64,000 bases of DNA from Muribaculaceae bacterium (GCA_017555085.1 JAFZHD010000046.1:30362-94361), one strand, 5' to 3'; positions 27,562-37,378 are shown, counted from the stretch's first letter. Made by a program: numbers and translations. Notes: generated by a model not told the origin, from the letters alone.

Positions 27562-29022
27562 ATGAAAACTATCAATTGTTTTATTCCCTACGCTGATGTT
27601 CAGCAGGTACAAGCAACAGTAGACGGTCTCCGTCAAAACGCTTTGGTGTCTAAAATCTTCCTTCTTGCAACAGATGCAAACGCTGCTGCTGTTGAAGGTT
27701 GCGAAGTAATCGCTATCGACACTCTCAACAGTTCAGCAACAATGAAAAAAATTGCTGCTGCAACAGAAGGTGACTACACTCTTTTCTACACAAAGTATAA
27801 CAACCTCGTGATGGGCTACCTCGCTCTCGAACGCATGGTTCGCCTCGCTAACGACTCAAAAGCAGCAATGGTTTATGCTGACAACTATCAAATCGTTGAC
27901 GGCAAAAAATCAAACGCTCCTGTTATCGACTACCAATTCGGTTCACTCCGTGACGATTTCAACTTTGGTTCAGTATTGTTCTTCAACACTAACGCATTGA
28001 AGGCTGCTGCTGCCGAAATCGATGCAGAATACACTGCTGCGGGTCTCTATGACCTTCGTTTGAAAGTATCTCGTCAAGGTGATCTCGTTCACATCAACGA
28101 ATATCTTTACACTGAAATCGCTCTTCCCGTAGCAACAGAAGGTGAATCTCATTTCAGCTATGTAGACCCCAAAAACCGTGGTGTACAAATCGAAATGGAA
28201 CAAGCATGTACTGACCACCTCAAAAAAATCGGCGGTTACCTTGAACCCAAATTTGAAGAAATCAACTTCAACCAAGGTGACTTCGAATATGAAGCATCAG
28301 TTATCATCCCTGTTCGTAACCGTGTTCGCACAGTTCGTGATGCTATCAAGAGTGTTCTTTCTCAAAAAACTGATTTCAAATTCAACCTCATCGTTATCGA
28401 CAACGGTAGTACAGATGGTACAACTGAGGCTATCCAAGAATTCAAAGATGACGAACGTCTTATCCACATCATTCCCGAACGTGACGACCTCGGTATCGGC
28501 GGTTGCTGGAACGTAGGTGTAAATCACCCCAAATGTGGTAAGTTTGCTGTTCAATTGGATAGCGACGACGTTTATAGCGACCAAAACACTCTCGCTAAGA
28601 TGGTTGCTGCGTTCTACGAACAAAACTGCTCAATGGTAGTAGGTACTTATATGCTTACTGACATTAACATGCAAATGATTCCTCCCGGTGTAATCGACCA
28701 CAAAGAATGGACTCCCGAAAACGGCCGTAACAATGCTCTTCGCATCAATGGTCTTGGCGCTCCTCGTGCATTCTATACTCCTATGCTTCGTGAAATCAAT
28801 GTACCTAACACAAGCTATGGTGAAGACTATGCTCTCGGTCTTGCATTCTCTCGTCGTTACCAAATCGGTCGCGTATATGACGTTGTTTACTTCTGCCGTC
28901 GTTGGGAAGACAACTCTGACCACGCTTTGGATATCAACAAGACAAACGCTAACAACTTGTACAAAGACCGTATCCGCACTTGGGAACTCCAAGCTCGTGT
29001 TGAATTGAACAAAAACAAATAA
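27562..29022 (+). CDS. Two-domain family 2 glycosyltransferase
   Basis: This 486-residue soluble protein has a clear GT-A family 2 glycosyltransferase domain in its C-terminal half: YEASVIIPVRNRVRTVRDAI (from about residue 245), NLIVIDNGSTDGTTEAI and the metal-binding VQLDSDDVYSD. The first 230 residues look like a second, divergent GT-A domain (CFIPYADVQQVQATVDGL, YTLFYTKYNNLVMGY, YADNYQIVDG) without an obvious intact DxD. There is no signal peptide or membrane helix, so it acts in the cytoplasm. Acceptor and donor are unknown. Its fixed place next to the DUF4922 and SpoIID genes suggests that it belongs to wall-sugar metabolism. Confidence 0.75.
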   Translation: MKTINCFIPYADVQQVQATVDGLRQNALVSKIFLLATDANAAAVEGCEVIAIDTLNSSATMKKIAAATEGDYTLFYTKYNNLVMGYLALERMVRLANDSKAAMVYADNYQIVDGKKSNAPVIDYQFGSLRDDFNFGSVLFFNTNALKAAAAEIDAEYTAAGLYDLRLKVSRQGDLVHINEYLYTEIALPVATEGESHFSYVDPKNRGVQIEMEQACTDHLKKIGGYLEPKFEEINFNQGDFEYEASVIIPVRNRVRTVRDAIKSVLSQKTDFKFNLIVIDNGSTDGTTEAIQEFKDDERLIHIIPERDDLGIGGCWNVGVNHPKCGKFAVQLDSDDVYSDQNTLAKMVAAFYEQNCSMVVGTYMLTDINMQMIPPGVIDHKEWTPENGRNNALRINGLGAPRAFYTPMLREINVPNTSYGEDYALGLAFSRRYQIGRVYDVVYFCRRWEDNSDHALDINKTNANNLYKDRIRTWELQARVELNKNK

Positions 29023-29033
29023 TCGAGACTAAG

Positions 29034-29963
29034 GTGGTTAACTCTGAACAAATTAATAAATTCATCGGTGAGCAGTTGGGCGAATGGCCCACTGCTGCCG
29101 ATAATTTCAAAGCATTGGAAGGCGTTAAAGTTAAAGAACTTGACGTTGATGGTATGAAGATCAAAGTGCAGTTTAACCCTGCACGCATCGTGTCGTCATC
29201 AGCTAAAGTTGACGCAAAATCACTTGCTGAACGCAAATGTTTCCTTTGTGGCGAAAATCGTCCCTCGGTGCAACGCGGCATTGAGTGGGGCAACGGTTAC
29301 ATTATCCTCATCAACCCTTTCCCCATCTTCCCCCGCCACTTGACAATTCCCGATATGGGCCATGTTGACCAATTAATCAAAGGTCGCATTGCCGATATGA
29401 TGGACCTTGCACGCGAACTTGACGAATATACAGTATTCTATAATGGTCCCAAGTGTGGCGCATCAGCACCCGACCACATGCACTTCCAAGCAGGTAACAG
29501 CGACTTCTTGACTATCGGCGAAGCTCTCGAAGCAGCCGAACTCAAAACTGTTGCTACCGATGGCGATGCTGTGCTCGCTGTTTGTGACACTCTTCCCTTG
29601 AACGTTTTTGTTATCGACGCACAAGACTCACAAGCTGGTCAACGTCTTTTCGACCGCTTGTATGATGCTCTTCCTGTGCCCGAAGGCGAAAAAGAACCCA
29701 TGATGAACCTCTTGTGCTATGCAACAGCAGCCGGTGTTCGTCTCGTGGTTATTCCCCGTCGCCGTCACCGTCCGTCATTCTACGGCACCGAAGGTGATGA
29801 CAAAATGCTTTTGAGCCCTGCTTCTGTTGATATGGGCGGTGTGTTCATTACTCCTTTGGAAAAAGACTTCAATAAAGTTGACGCTGCGTTGATTAAAACT
29901 CTCTTTGACGAGTTGTGTCTCGATGCCGAAACTGTCAACCAAGTAGTTGAATCGCTCAAATAA
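29034..29963 (+). CDS. DUF4922 protein, HIT/GalT-like nucleotidyltransferase fold
   Basis: This 309-residue cytoplasmic protein matches the DUF4922 type. Features recall galactose-1-phosphate uridylyltransferase and Ap4A phosphorylase: a C69-x2-C72 pair (KCFLCGENRP), a NPFPIFPRHLTIPD segment (residues 94-107, like the HIT/GalT strand with its His) and PDHMHFQAG with H148, H150 and Q152 (like the catalytic H-x-H-x-Q). This suggests transfer of a nucleotide to or from a phosphorylated substrate, perhaps a sugar-1-phosphate; no substrate can be named. The start is a GTG at 29034, 11 bp after the preceding stop codon, because no ATG occurs until about codon 41. It lies between a glycosyltransferase and a SpoIID-domain gene. 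Confidence 0.7.
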   Translation: MVNSEQINKFIGEQLGEWPTAADNFKALEGVKVKELDVDGMKIKVQFNPARIVSSSAKVDAKSLAERKCFLCGENRPSVQRGIEWGNGYIILINPFPIFPRHLTIPDMGHVDQLIKGRIADMMDLARELDEYTVFYNGPKCGASAPDHMHFQAGNSDFLTIGEALEAAELKTVATDGDAVLAVCDTLPLNVFVIDAQDSQAGQRLFDRLYDALPVPEGEKEPMMNLLCYATAAGVRLVVIPRRRHRPSFYGTEGDDKMLLSPASVDMGGVFITPLEKDFNKVDAALIKTLFDELCLDAETVNQVVESLK

Positions 29964-29976
29964 CACATTATTAATA

Positions 29977-31299
29977 ATGAGTGCTAATGAACCTAAAATT
30001 AAGGTCGGCATAATGACAGTTCCTGAGGTGAAATTCTCTCTTATGGGAGGATATCACCTCGGTGATTTGTCGGTAGACGGTCGCCAAGTGGCAACCTATG
30101 TCGACGGAGCCATCTCCTGGCAGGGAAACACCTACCAGGAATTGCTGTTTCTTCCCGATGGCGAAAATTCGGTCATCGAATTGGAAGAAGTTACTATCGG
30201 TGTGAACTTCCACTGGGAACGCAAAGAAACCCAGAGATTTCAAGGCGCACTGAAACTTATTATCGAACACGGTGGCATCACTGCTGTGAACATCCTCGGC
30301 GTTGAAGATTACTTGTTGAGCGTAATTTCATCAGAAATGAGCGCAACTGCTTCTCTTGAACTGCTTAAAGCTCACGCAGTTATCTCGCGCAGTTGGCTCT
30401 TGGCCCAAATTGACAAGAACAAGCGCATTGTTGATGCAGGCGAACAATATTCGGCTGTTGAAAAAGCAACTGAAGACGAAATGATTAAGTGGTATGACCG
30501 CGAAGACCACATCAACTTTGATGTGTGTGCCGACGACCACTGTCAGCGTTATCAAGGTATCACTCGTGCATCGACCGAAACAGTGCGTCAAGCCATCGCT
30601 GCTACTCGTGGCCAGGTGTTGATGTATGATGGTCAGTTATGTGATGCTCGCTTCTCTAAATGTTGTGGCGGTGTTTACGAAGAGTTTGAAAACTGCTGGG
30701 AACCCGTTCACTATCACTATCTTGAAGCTCGTCGCGACGGAGAAAACGAAACCGATTTCCCCGATTTGACTATCGAAGAAAACGCTCATGAATGGATTAT
30801 GTCGCGTCCCGAAGCATTCTGCAACACAGCCGATGCCGAAATCCTCTCACAGGTGCTTAACAATTATGACCAAGAAACTACCGACTTCTATCGTTGGAAA
30901 GTGACTTATGGTCAAGACGAATTGTCAAAATTGGCATTTAACCGCTCGGGTATCGACTTTGGTAACATTGTTGACCTTGTGCCCATTGCACGCGGTACAT
31001 CAGGCCGATTGTATAAACTGAAAATCGTTGGTACAAAGAAAACTTTGACTATCGGTAAAGAGCTCGAAATTCGTCGCACATTGTCAACATCTCACCTTTA
31101 CAGTTCAGCATTCGTTGTTGAAAAAGGCGAGGCCGATGCCAATGGTCTTCCCTCAACATTCACTCTTTATGGCGCTGGTTGGGGCCACGGAGTAGGCTTG
31201 TGCCAAATTGGTGCTGCCGTGATGGGAGCCAAGGGTTATCCCTATGACAAAATTTTGTTGCATTACTTTGTTGATGCTGATATTGAAAAAATGTATTAA
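29977..31299 (+). CDS. SpoIID/LytB-domain protein without a signal peptide
   Basis: SpoIID-domain proteins are lytic transglycosylases, or amidase enhancers, that act on peptide-free glycan strands. The family core is seen at about residues 107-145, with ILGVEDYLLSVISSEMSAT followed by LELLKAHAVISRSW; the E in SSEM (E120) is the expected catalytic Glu. The C-terminal part has the typical GAGWGHGVGLCQIGAAVMG. The ATG at 29977 (MSANEPKIKV, 440 residues) is chosen over an ATG at 29947 that overlaps the DUF4922 gene. Neither start gives a signal peptide, which is unusual for a wall enzyme and suggests cytoplasmic action on imported fragments, or export by another route. Confidence 0.85.
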   Translation: MSANEPKIKVGIMTVPEVKFSLMGGYHLGDLSVDGRQVATYVDGAISWQGNTYQELLFLPDGENSVIELEEVTIGVNFHWERKETQRFQGALKLIIEHGGITAVNILGVEDYLLSVISSEMSATASLELLKAHAVISRSWLLAQIDKNKRIVDAGEQYSAVEKATEDEMIKWYDREDHINFDVCADDHCQRYQGITRASTETVRQAIAATRGQVLMYDGQLCDARFSKCCGGVYEEFENCWEPVHYHYLEARRDGENETDFPDLTIEENAHEWIMSRPEAFCNTADAEILSQVLNNYDQETTDFYRWKVTYGQDELSKLAFNRSGIDFGNIVDLVPIARGTSGRLYKLKIVGTKKTLTIGKELEIRRTLSTSHLYSSAFVVEKGEADANGLPSTFTLYGAGWGHGVGLCQIGAAVMGAKGYPYDKILLHYFVDADIEKMY

Positions 31300-31316
31300 T
31301 CAAAAAAACAAATAAA

Positions 31317-33302
31317 ATGGGAAAAACAAAAAAACGTTCGCCATGGGCGTGGATTCCTTCGCTTTATTTTGCACAAGGTCTCCCTTATGTGGCTGTAAAC
31401 GTTATTACAGTTATCATGTATAAGCGTCTTGGTATTTCTAATGCCGATATTGCGCTTTATACTGGTTGGCTTTACTTGCCTTGGGTAATCAAACCATTCT
31501 GGAGCCCATTCGTAGACATTATCAAGACAAAACGTTGGTGGACTCTCATCATGCAATGGATTATCGGTTTCGGTCTTGCTGCTGTTGCTTTCGCAATCCC
31601 GACTCCATTCTTCTTCCAGTTGACGTTAGCAATATTCTGGTTAGTGGGATTTGCTTCGGCAACACACGACATTGCATCTGATGGATATTATATGATTGCG
31701 CTTGAAGAACATGAACAAGCTGCATATGTCGGTATTCGTTCAACATTCTATCGTGTAGCTACTATTGTCGGACAAGGTTTATTGGTAATTATTGCAGGTG
31801 TTATTGAATCAAATACCGGTCTTGAACCTGCCGATGTGACAATTACAGCCGATGCAAGCATTCAACCTAAAACAGAGGTTGTAAACGCTCTTCCTGAAGC
31901 AATTGTTGTAACTCCTGAACAAGCTAATGTAGAACAATTCGTGTTCTCTGCAGCTCCAGTTGTAGGAACTAAAACTCCTGAAACTGTTTCTATTAAAGTA
32001 AACGATTCTACTTCAACTGAAGTTAAGTTTGCCGACTATTCAAAAACAATGATGGATAGCGTGCATGTGTTGAATGCGCTTAATGGCTTTGTGACAGATA
32101 CAACAGTTGTAAAAGATGGAAAACTCGTTGCAAAACTCGTTGCAAAAGTAGAAAAGAAAGAAGAAGCTAAAAAAGAAGATGGCTTAAATGCTTTTGACCA
32201 ATGGATTAAAAATACATTCGGTGAAGAGAAAAAAGCTGACGTTAAAGCCACTGCAAATAATTTTGCAATTGTTGGTGTTCGATTGACAAAAGCTCCTACT
32301 GAAGAAGAGTGTGTATTGGTCGTTAATTATAAAGATGGCGACCAATCAATCAAACTTAATGATAAAGTTGTAGATTCTCGTTTCGTATTTACTAAAGACA
32401 ACTGGGACAAAACTGCTTACATTTATTTTGAAATTGATAAAAATATCAAAGGTAATGTGACAGCTACATTCCAAGGCACATCAGGAAATATTCCTATGGC
32501 TTGGTTGTTAGTATTTGTAGTATTGTCTGTATTCTTCTTGTGTGCAGCAATGTATCACAGCTGGGTATTGCCAGTTCCTGCAAACGATAAGAGTGTAGGT
32601 GGAGGTGAAAAAGCTTCTGCTAAAGAAATTATTAATGGCTTCCTTGATACATTTAAAACATTCTTCCAAAAGAAAGGTGTGTGGGTGGCTATGGCATTTA
32701 TGTTGCTCTATCGTCTTCCTGAAGCACAATTGGTTAAGATTATCAACCCATTCTTCCTTGATCCTGTTGATAAAGGTGGTCTTGGTCTTACTACTGGTCA
32801 AGTAGGTATCGTTTATGGTACTATTGGTATCATTGGTCTTACTCTTGGTGGTATTCTTGGTGGTATTGTGGCATCTAAAGGTGGTCTCAAAAAATGGTTG
32901 TGGCCAATGGCTCTTAGCATTTCATTGAACTCAGTGGTTTATATCTTCTTAAGTGCCGTTCAACCCGATCCAAACACTGTAGGTGGTTTCTTGACAATCA
33001 GTGCAGGTATGGTTCTTGACCAATTTGGATATGGATTTGGATTTACTGCATTTATGCTTTATATGATGTACTTTGCTGATGGTCCTTACAAAACATCTCA
33101 CTATGCAATCTGTACAGCATTCATGGCTCTCGGTATGATGCTCCCAGGTATGTGGTCAGGTTGGTTGCAAGAATTGGTCGGCTATAACCATTTCTTCATT
33201 TGGACATTGCTCTGCTGCTTGGGTACTTGGGCTGTAACTGCTATGGTTAAGGTTGACCCAAATTATGGTAAAAAGAAAAAACAAGTAGAAGAAAAGAAAT
33301 AA
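31317..33302 (+). CDS. ampG: AmpG-like muropeptide permease with a large extramembrane insert
   Basis: This 661-residue major facilitator resembles AmpG, which imports muropeptides (GlcNAc-anhydroMurNAc peptides). The N-terminal half has SLYFAQGLPYVAVNVITVIM and ATHDIASDGYYMIAL, as in AmpG, and the C-terminal half has the second set of helices (VGIVYGTIGIIGLTLGGILG, FTAFMLYMMYFADGPYKTS). Between the halves, residues about 168-392 are a hydrophilic Thr/Lys/Glu-rich domain that normal AmpG proteins of 420-490 residues lack. Codon use differs from its neighbours: only about one of 27 prolines is CCC, whereas CCC dominates around it. It directly precedes namZ (2 bp) in the operon. Confidence 0.82.
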   Translation: MGKTKKRSPWAWIPSLYFAQGLPYVAVNVITVIMYKRLGISNADIALYTGWLYLPWVIKPFWSPFVDIIKTKRWWTLIMQWIIGFGLAAVAFAIPTPFFFQLTLAIFWLVGFASATHDIASDGYYMIALEEHEQAAYVGIRSTFYRVATIVGQGLLVIIAGVIESNTGLEPADVTITADASIQPKTEVVNALPEAIVVTPEQANVEQFVFSAAPVVGTKTPETVSIKVNDSTSTEVKFADYSKTMMDSVHVLNALNGFVTDTTVVKDGKLVAKLVAKVEKKEEAKKEDGLNAFDQWIKNTFGEEKKADVKATANNFAIVGVRLTKAPTEEECVLVVNYKDGDQSIKLNDKVVDSRFVFTKDNWDKTAYIYFEIDKNIKGNVTATFQGTSGNIPMAWLLVFVVLSVFFLCAAMYHSWVLPVPANDKSVGGGEKASAKEIINGFLDTFKTFFQKKGVWVAMAFMLLYRLPEAQLVKIINPFFLDPVDKGGLGLTTGQVGIVYGTIGIIGLTLGGILGGIVASKGGLKKWLWPMALSISLNSVVYIFLSAVQPDPNTVGGFLTISAGMVLDQFGYGFGFTAFMLYMMYFADGPYKTSHYAICTAFMALGMMLPGMWSGWLQELVGYNHFFIWTLLCCLGTWAVTAMVKVDPNYGKKKKQVEEKK

Positions 33303-33304
33303 AC

Positions 33305-34552
33305 ATGACTTCATTGTTTAAGAAAATATCAGTGCTTGCCATTGCCCTCGTGGCAATGGCTGCTTCGGCACAAGTAAAACCCGGTGTTGAAACTCTTCGT
33401 GACGGAGGTTTCGCGCAGTTGCAAGGCAAACGCGTGGGCTTGATTACCAACCCCAGCGGTGTTGACAACAACTTGGTATCGACTATCGATATCATTGCTA
33501 ATGCTCCTGGTGTGAAACTCACTGCACTTTATAGCCCCGAGCACGGTGTTCGTGGCGATATCGCTGCGGGTGAGAAAGTTGACACTTATGTTGACTCAAA
33601 AACAGGCGTAACTGTTTACTCATTGTATGGCAAGAACAAAAAACCTTCGGCTGAAATGCTCAAAGATGTTGATGTGCTTGTCTATGACATTCAGGACAAC
33701 GGTTGCCGCTCGTTCACATTTATCAGCACAATGGGTTTGTGCATGGAAGCATGTGCCGAAAACGGTAAAGAATTTATGGTTCTTGACCGTCCCAACCCCC
33801 TTTCAGGTTTGAAGGTGGAAGGTAACTTGGTTGAAGATGGTTTCTATTCATTGGTTAGCCAATTCAAGATCCCCTATCTTTATGGCTTGACTCCTGGCGA
33901 ACTTGCGTTGATGCTCAACGACGGTATGTTGAAAGACGGAAAAACTACTAAATTGACAGTAGTGCCTATGACAGGCTGGCACCGTTACATGACATTTGAC
34001 CAAACAGGTATGCCTTGGATTTTGCCCTCACCCCACCAACCCTATCCTCAATCGGCTATTTACTACCCCACAACAGGTATTATCGGCGAATTGTATTTTG
34101 TGTCAATCGGTGTTGGTTACACAATGCCCTTCCAATTGATTTGTGCTCCTTGGATTGATGCAAACGAATTCTGCAACCGATTGAACGCATTGAACCTCAA
34201 AGGTATCATGTTCCGTCCCATTTACATCAAGCCCTATTACAGTGTAGGTAAAGGCGAAAACCTCCAAGGTGTTCAACTTTATGTAACTGATGTACTCGAC
34301 TGTGAATTGACAATGGTTCAATTCCACGCAATGGAAATTCTTGCCGAAATGTATCCCGACAAACGTCTCCTTGATGAAGACGGTCAAGGTACATTGGGTA
34401 ACCGTTGGAACATGTTTGACAAGGTGTGTGGTACCGACCAAATTCGCATCCTTTTCTCTAAAAACTACAAAGTTGCCGACATCATTGACTATTGGAACAA
34501 AGATGTTGACGCATTCAAAGCAAAATCAAGCAAATATTATCTTTATAAGTAA
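33305..34552 (+). CDS. namZ: Exo-beta-N-acetylmuramidase NamZ (DUF1343)
   Basis: NamZ-type enzymes (DUF1343, GH171) release MurNAc from the non-reducing end of peptide-free peptidoglycan chains. The 415-residue protein has a signal peptide (to about AASAQ) and the family blocks LITNPSGVD (residues 47-54), SPEHGVRG (77-84), YDIQDNGCRSFTF (127-139) and VLDRPNPLSG. The invariant acidic residues of these blocks are present. The start ATG is 2 bp after ampG, so translation is coupled. It would supply MurNAc for the importer, kinase and etherase encoded downstream, as in the Tannerella forsythia salvage pathway. Confidence 0.88.
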   Translation: MTSLFKKISVLAIALVAMAASAQVKPGVETLRDGGFAQLQGKRVGLITNPSGVDNNLVSTIDIIANAPGVKLTALYSPEHGVRGDIAAGEKVDTYVDSKTGVTVYSLYGKNKKPSAEMLKDVDVLVYDIQDNGCRSFTFISTMGLCMEACAENGKEFMVLDRPNPLSGLKVEGNLVEDGFYSLVSQFKIPYLYGLTPGELALMLNDGMLKDGKTTKLTVVPMTGWHRYMTFDQTGMPWILPSPHQPYPQSAIYYPTTGIIGELYFVSIGVGYTMPFQLICAPWIDANEFCNRLNALNLKGIMFRPIYIKPYYSVGKGENLQGVQLYVTDVLDCELTMVQFHAMEILAEMYPDKRLLDEDGQGTLGNRWNMFDKVCGTDQIRILFSKNYKVADIIDYWNKDVDAFKAKSSKYYLYK

Positions 34553-34575
34553 TAAGAATCCAAAAGAAGTCACCT

Positions 34576-37368
34576 ATGGAATTGTCATATAAACAATTTA
34601 TTGACGAGATTAAAACATTTGTCGATAAAGACCGTATATACACCGATGATTTGCGTTGTCTCACATGGGGTACAGATGCCGGTTTTTACCGCATGATTCC
34701 CAAGATTGTTGTACGCTCTAAAAATGAAGACGAGGTTTCACGCTTGCTTCAAGTGGCAACCCGCCTCAAATTACCAGTAACATTCCGTGCTGCCGGCACA
34801 AGTTTGTCGGGACAAGCCATCAGTGACTCAATACTTATAGTAGCAGGTAAGCATTGGGAGGATTATGAAATCTCTCCCGATGCCTCTACTGTTAAATTGC
34901 AACCCGGTATCATAGGCGCGCAGGTAAACGAATATCTCAAGCCTTATAACCGCATGTTTGCTCCCGACCCCGCATCAAAAAAATCGGCGATGGTAGGTGG
35001 TATTGTCATCAACAATGCATCGGGTATGAACTGCGGTACACATGCCAATAGCGATAAGATTTTGAACTCAGTTCGCATCGTGTTTGCCGATGGTACAGTG
35101 CTTGACACAGGCGATGACCGCTCTCGCGCGGTATTTGCCCGCCTCAAACCACAATTTATAGACGGCATCATGAAGTTGCGCGATGAGATCTGTGCCGATG
35201 AAGAATTGGTAAAACGCATCAAGTACAAATATAGCATCAAGAATGTTACCGGTTTGAACTTGTTGCCTTATGTCACTTATCGCGACCCTTATGAAATCAT
35301 TGCTCACTCAATGGTGGGCTCAGAAGGTACGCTTGCATTCCTTTCTGAAATTACAGTAAATACATCTCATCTCTATCCTTGCTCAGCAAGTGCAATGCTC
35401 TATTTCAGCGATTTGAAAGAGGCTTGTAAGGCTGTTGTAGCAATGAAAAAAGGTCCGGTATTTGGTGCCGAACTTCTTGACAAAAAATCACTCTCGGCTG
35501 TAAATGACCCCACAGGTGAGGGCCTCACTGCCGTTCTTACCGAAACAAAGGCTGATACGCCCGAAGAATTGCAGAAAAATATCAACGAAATACTTGAAAT
35601 TCTCAAGCCTTTCAACCTTTACAAACCTGCTTATTTTACCGATAAGCCTGAAGAATATTCAGAGTATTGGAAAATTCGTTCAGGTATCTTCCCCTCAGTG
35701 GGTGCAACACGTCCTTTGGGCTCAACTGTGCTCATTGAAGATGTGGCGTTCCACATCGAGGATCTTCCCGAAGCAACTGTTGAGTTGCAGGCATTGCTTC
35801 AAGAAAACGGTTACAACGATGCTTGTATCTATGGTCACGCTCTTGAAGGCAACTATCACTTTATCATCTCTCAATCATTTGACTCACAAGCCGAGATTGA
35901 CCGTTACAAAAATCTTATGCTTGCAGTCGAACGCCTCGTTGTTGACCGATATGACGGTTCGTTGAAAGCCGAGCATGGTACAGGTCGCAATATGGCTCCG
36001 TTTGTGAAAAAAGAATGGGGCGAAAAAGCATGGTCTTACATGAAGAAGGTTAAAGACCTCTTTGACCCCAACAATATATTGAACCCTGGTGTAATCTTTA
36101 ATGATGACCCCGAATGTTACATCAAAGGCTTGAAACCGCTGCCTTTAACCAATCCTCATGTTGACAAATGTATCGAATGTGGTTTCTGCGAGGTTAACTG
36201 TGTAACTTGTGGTTATTCATTGTCGGCTCGTCAACGCATTGTGGCTCAACGCGAAATCACTCGCTTGCGCACAACTGGCGAAGACCCTGCTCGCTTGGCC
36301 CGTCTTGAAAAACAATTTAAAGAACTCGGCAACAATACATGTGCCGGCGATGGATTGTGTAGCACATCGTGTCCGATGGGTAACAATACCGGCGAAATGA
36401 TTCATGACTTGCGTCAGGCTGCGTTGCCACAGGGTAGCATGGGCTACAAAATTGGTGATTTTGCAGCCAAAAACCTCAAACTTATCACAGGCGTGTTGCG
36501 TCCCGCATTGTCGGTGGCAAATGTTGCCGGAAAAGTGTTGGGTAATGGTGGTGTGAAAGCCTTGGGCGGAATGCTCCACAAAGTGGGAATGCCATTGTGG
36601 ACTCCCGAATTGCCCGGCGCATTCTATTCACCCAAAGAAGAAGTTAAACCCGCCGATAAGAAAGTGGTTTATTTCCCCAGCTGTATTAATCAGACAATGG
36701 GCGTTTCGCGTGAACCAGGTAAGAAAATCGCTCCGCTTGTTGATGTGATGATTAAACTTTGTAACAAAGCAGGCTATGAAGTGATTTTCCCCGAAGGAAT
36801 GAAAAACCTTTGTTGCGGTATGATCTGGGAAAGTAAGGGCATGCCCGATATCGCTAACCGCAAGACTGCCGAGCTTGAGGCAGCATTGCTCAAAGCGTCG
36901 GAAAACGGCAAATATCCCGTGCTTTGCGACCAAAGTCCTTGTTTGCACCGCATGCGCGACCACATCAAGAGCATGCACCTCTATGAACCCGCCGAGTTTA
37001 TCCACGATTTCTTGGCTCCCGAATTGGTGTTTGAACCCACCGACGAGCCTGTAGCAATCCATGTGACTTGTTCGTCACGCCGCATGGGCTTGGCTGGCAA
37101 GATTGTAGGCTTGGCAAGCAAGTGCTCACGCAATGTGGTTGTTCCCACCGAAATCGGTTGTTGCGGTTTTGCCGGCGACAAAGGATTTATGTTGCCCGAT
37201 ATGAACAAGTATGCTCTCCGCAAGTTGCGCCCCCAAATCGAGAAAGCAGGTGTCAAAGCAGGTTACTCAAACAGCCGCACATGCGAAATCGGTTTGTCAA
37301 CCAACAGTGGTGTTCCCTATAAATCAATCGCATACTTGGTAGATAGTTGCACGAAATCAAAAAAATAA
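34576..37368 (+). CDS. FAD- and Fe-S-dependent D-lactate-type dehydrogenase
   Basis: This 930-residue protein fuses a GlcD-like FAD oxidase to a GlpC-like iron-sulfur half. The FAD-binding part has AAGTSLSGQAISD, GGIVINNASGMNCGTHAN and GSEGTLAFLSEITV; the oxidase C-terminal block is AEHGTGRNMAPFVKKEWG...FDPNNILNPGVIF. Two ferredoxin-type clusters follow (CIECGFCEVNCVTC and CAGDGLCSTSCPMG), then two CCG domains (NLCCGMIWESKG and GCCGFAGDKGF). Proteins of this plan include quinone-linked D-lactate dehydrogenases. MurQ, encoded 2 kb downstream, releases D-lactate from MurNAc-6-phosphate, so oxidation of that D-lactate is the most sensible role. Substrate assignment is inference; glycolate or another 2-hydroxy acid remains possible. 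Confidence 0.8.
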   Translation: MELSYKQFIDEIKTFVDKDRIYTDDLRCLTWGTDAGFYRMIPKIVVRSKNEDEVSRLLQVATRLKLPVTFRAAGTSLSGQAISDSILIVAGKHWEDYEISPDASTVKLQPGIIGAQVNEYLKPYNRMFAPDPASKKSAMVGGIVINNASGMNCGTHANSDKILNSVRIVFADGTVLDTGDDRSRAVFARLKPQFIDGIMKLRDEICADEELVKRIKYKYSIKNVTGLNLLPYVTYRDPYEIIAHSMVGSEGTLAFLSEITVNTSHLYPCSASAMLYFSDLKEACKAVVAMKKGPVFGAELLDKKSLSAVNDPTGEGLTAVLTETKADTPEELQKNINEILEILKPFNLYKPAYFTDKPEEYSEYWKIRSGIFPSVGATRPLGSTVLIEDVAFHIEDLPEATVELQALLQENGYNDACIYGHALEGNYHFIISQSFDSQAEIDRYKNLMLAVERLVVDRYDGSLKAEHGTGRNMAPFVKKEWGEKAWSYMKKVKDLFDPNNILNPGVIFNDDPECYIKGLKPLPLTNPHVDKCIECGFCEVNCVTCGYSLSARQRIVAQREITRLRTTGEDPARLARLEKQFKELGNNTCAGDGLCSTSCPMGNNTGEMIHDLRQAALPQGSMGYKIGDFAAKNLKLITGVLRPALSVANVAGKVLGNGGVKALGGMLHKVGMPLWTPELPGAFYSPKEEVKPADKKVVYFPSCINQTMGVSREPGKKIAPLVDVMIKLCNKAGYEVIFPEGMKNLCCGMIWESKGMPDIANRKTAELEAALLKASENGKYPVLCDQSPCLHRMRDHIKSMHLYEPAEFIHDFLAPELVFEPTDEPVAIHVTCSSRRMGLAGKIVGLASKCSRNVVVPTEIGCCGFAGDKGFMLPDMNKYALRKLRPQIEKAGVKAGYSNSRTCEIGLSTNSGVPYKSIAYLVDSCTKSKK

Positions 37369-37378
37369 TAAATATATC

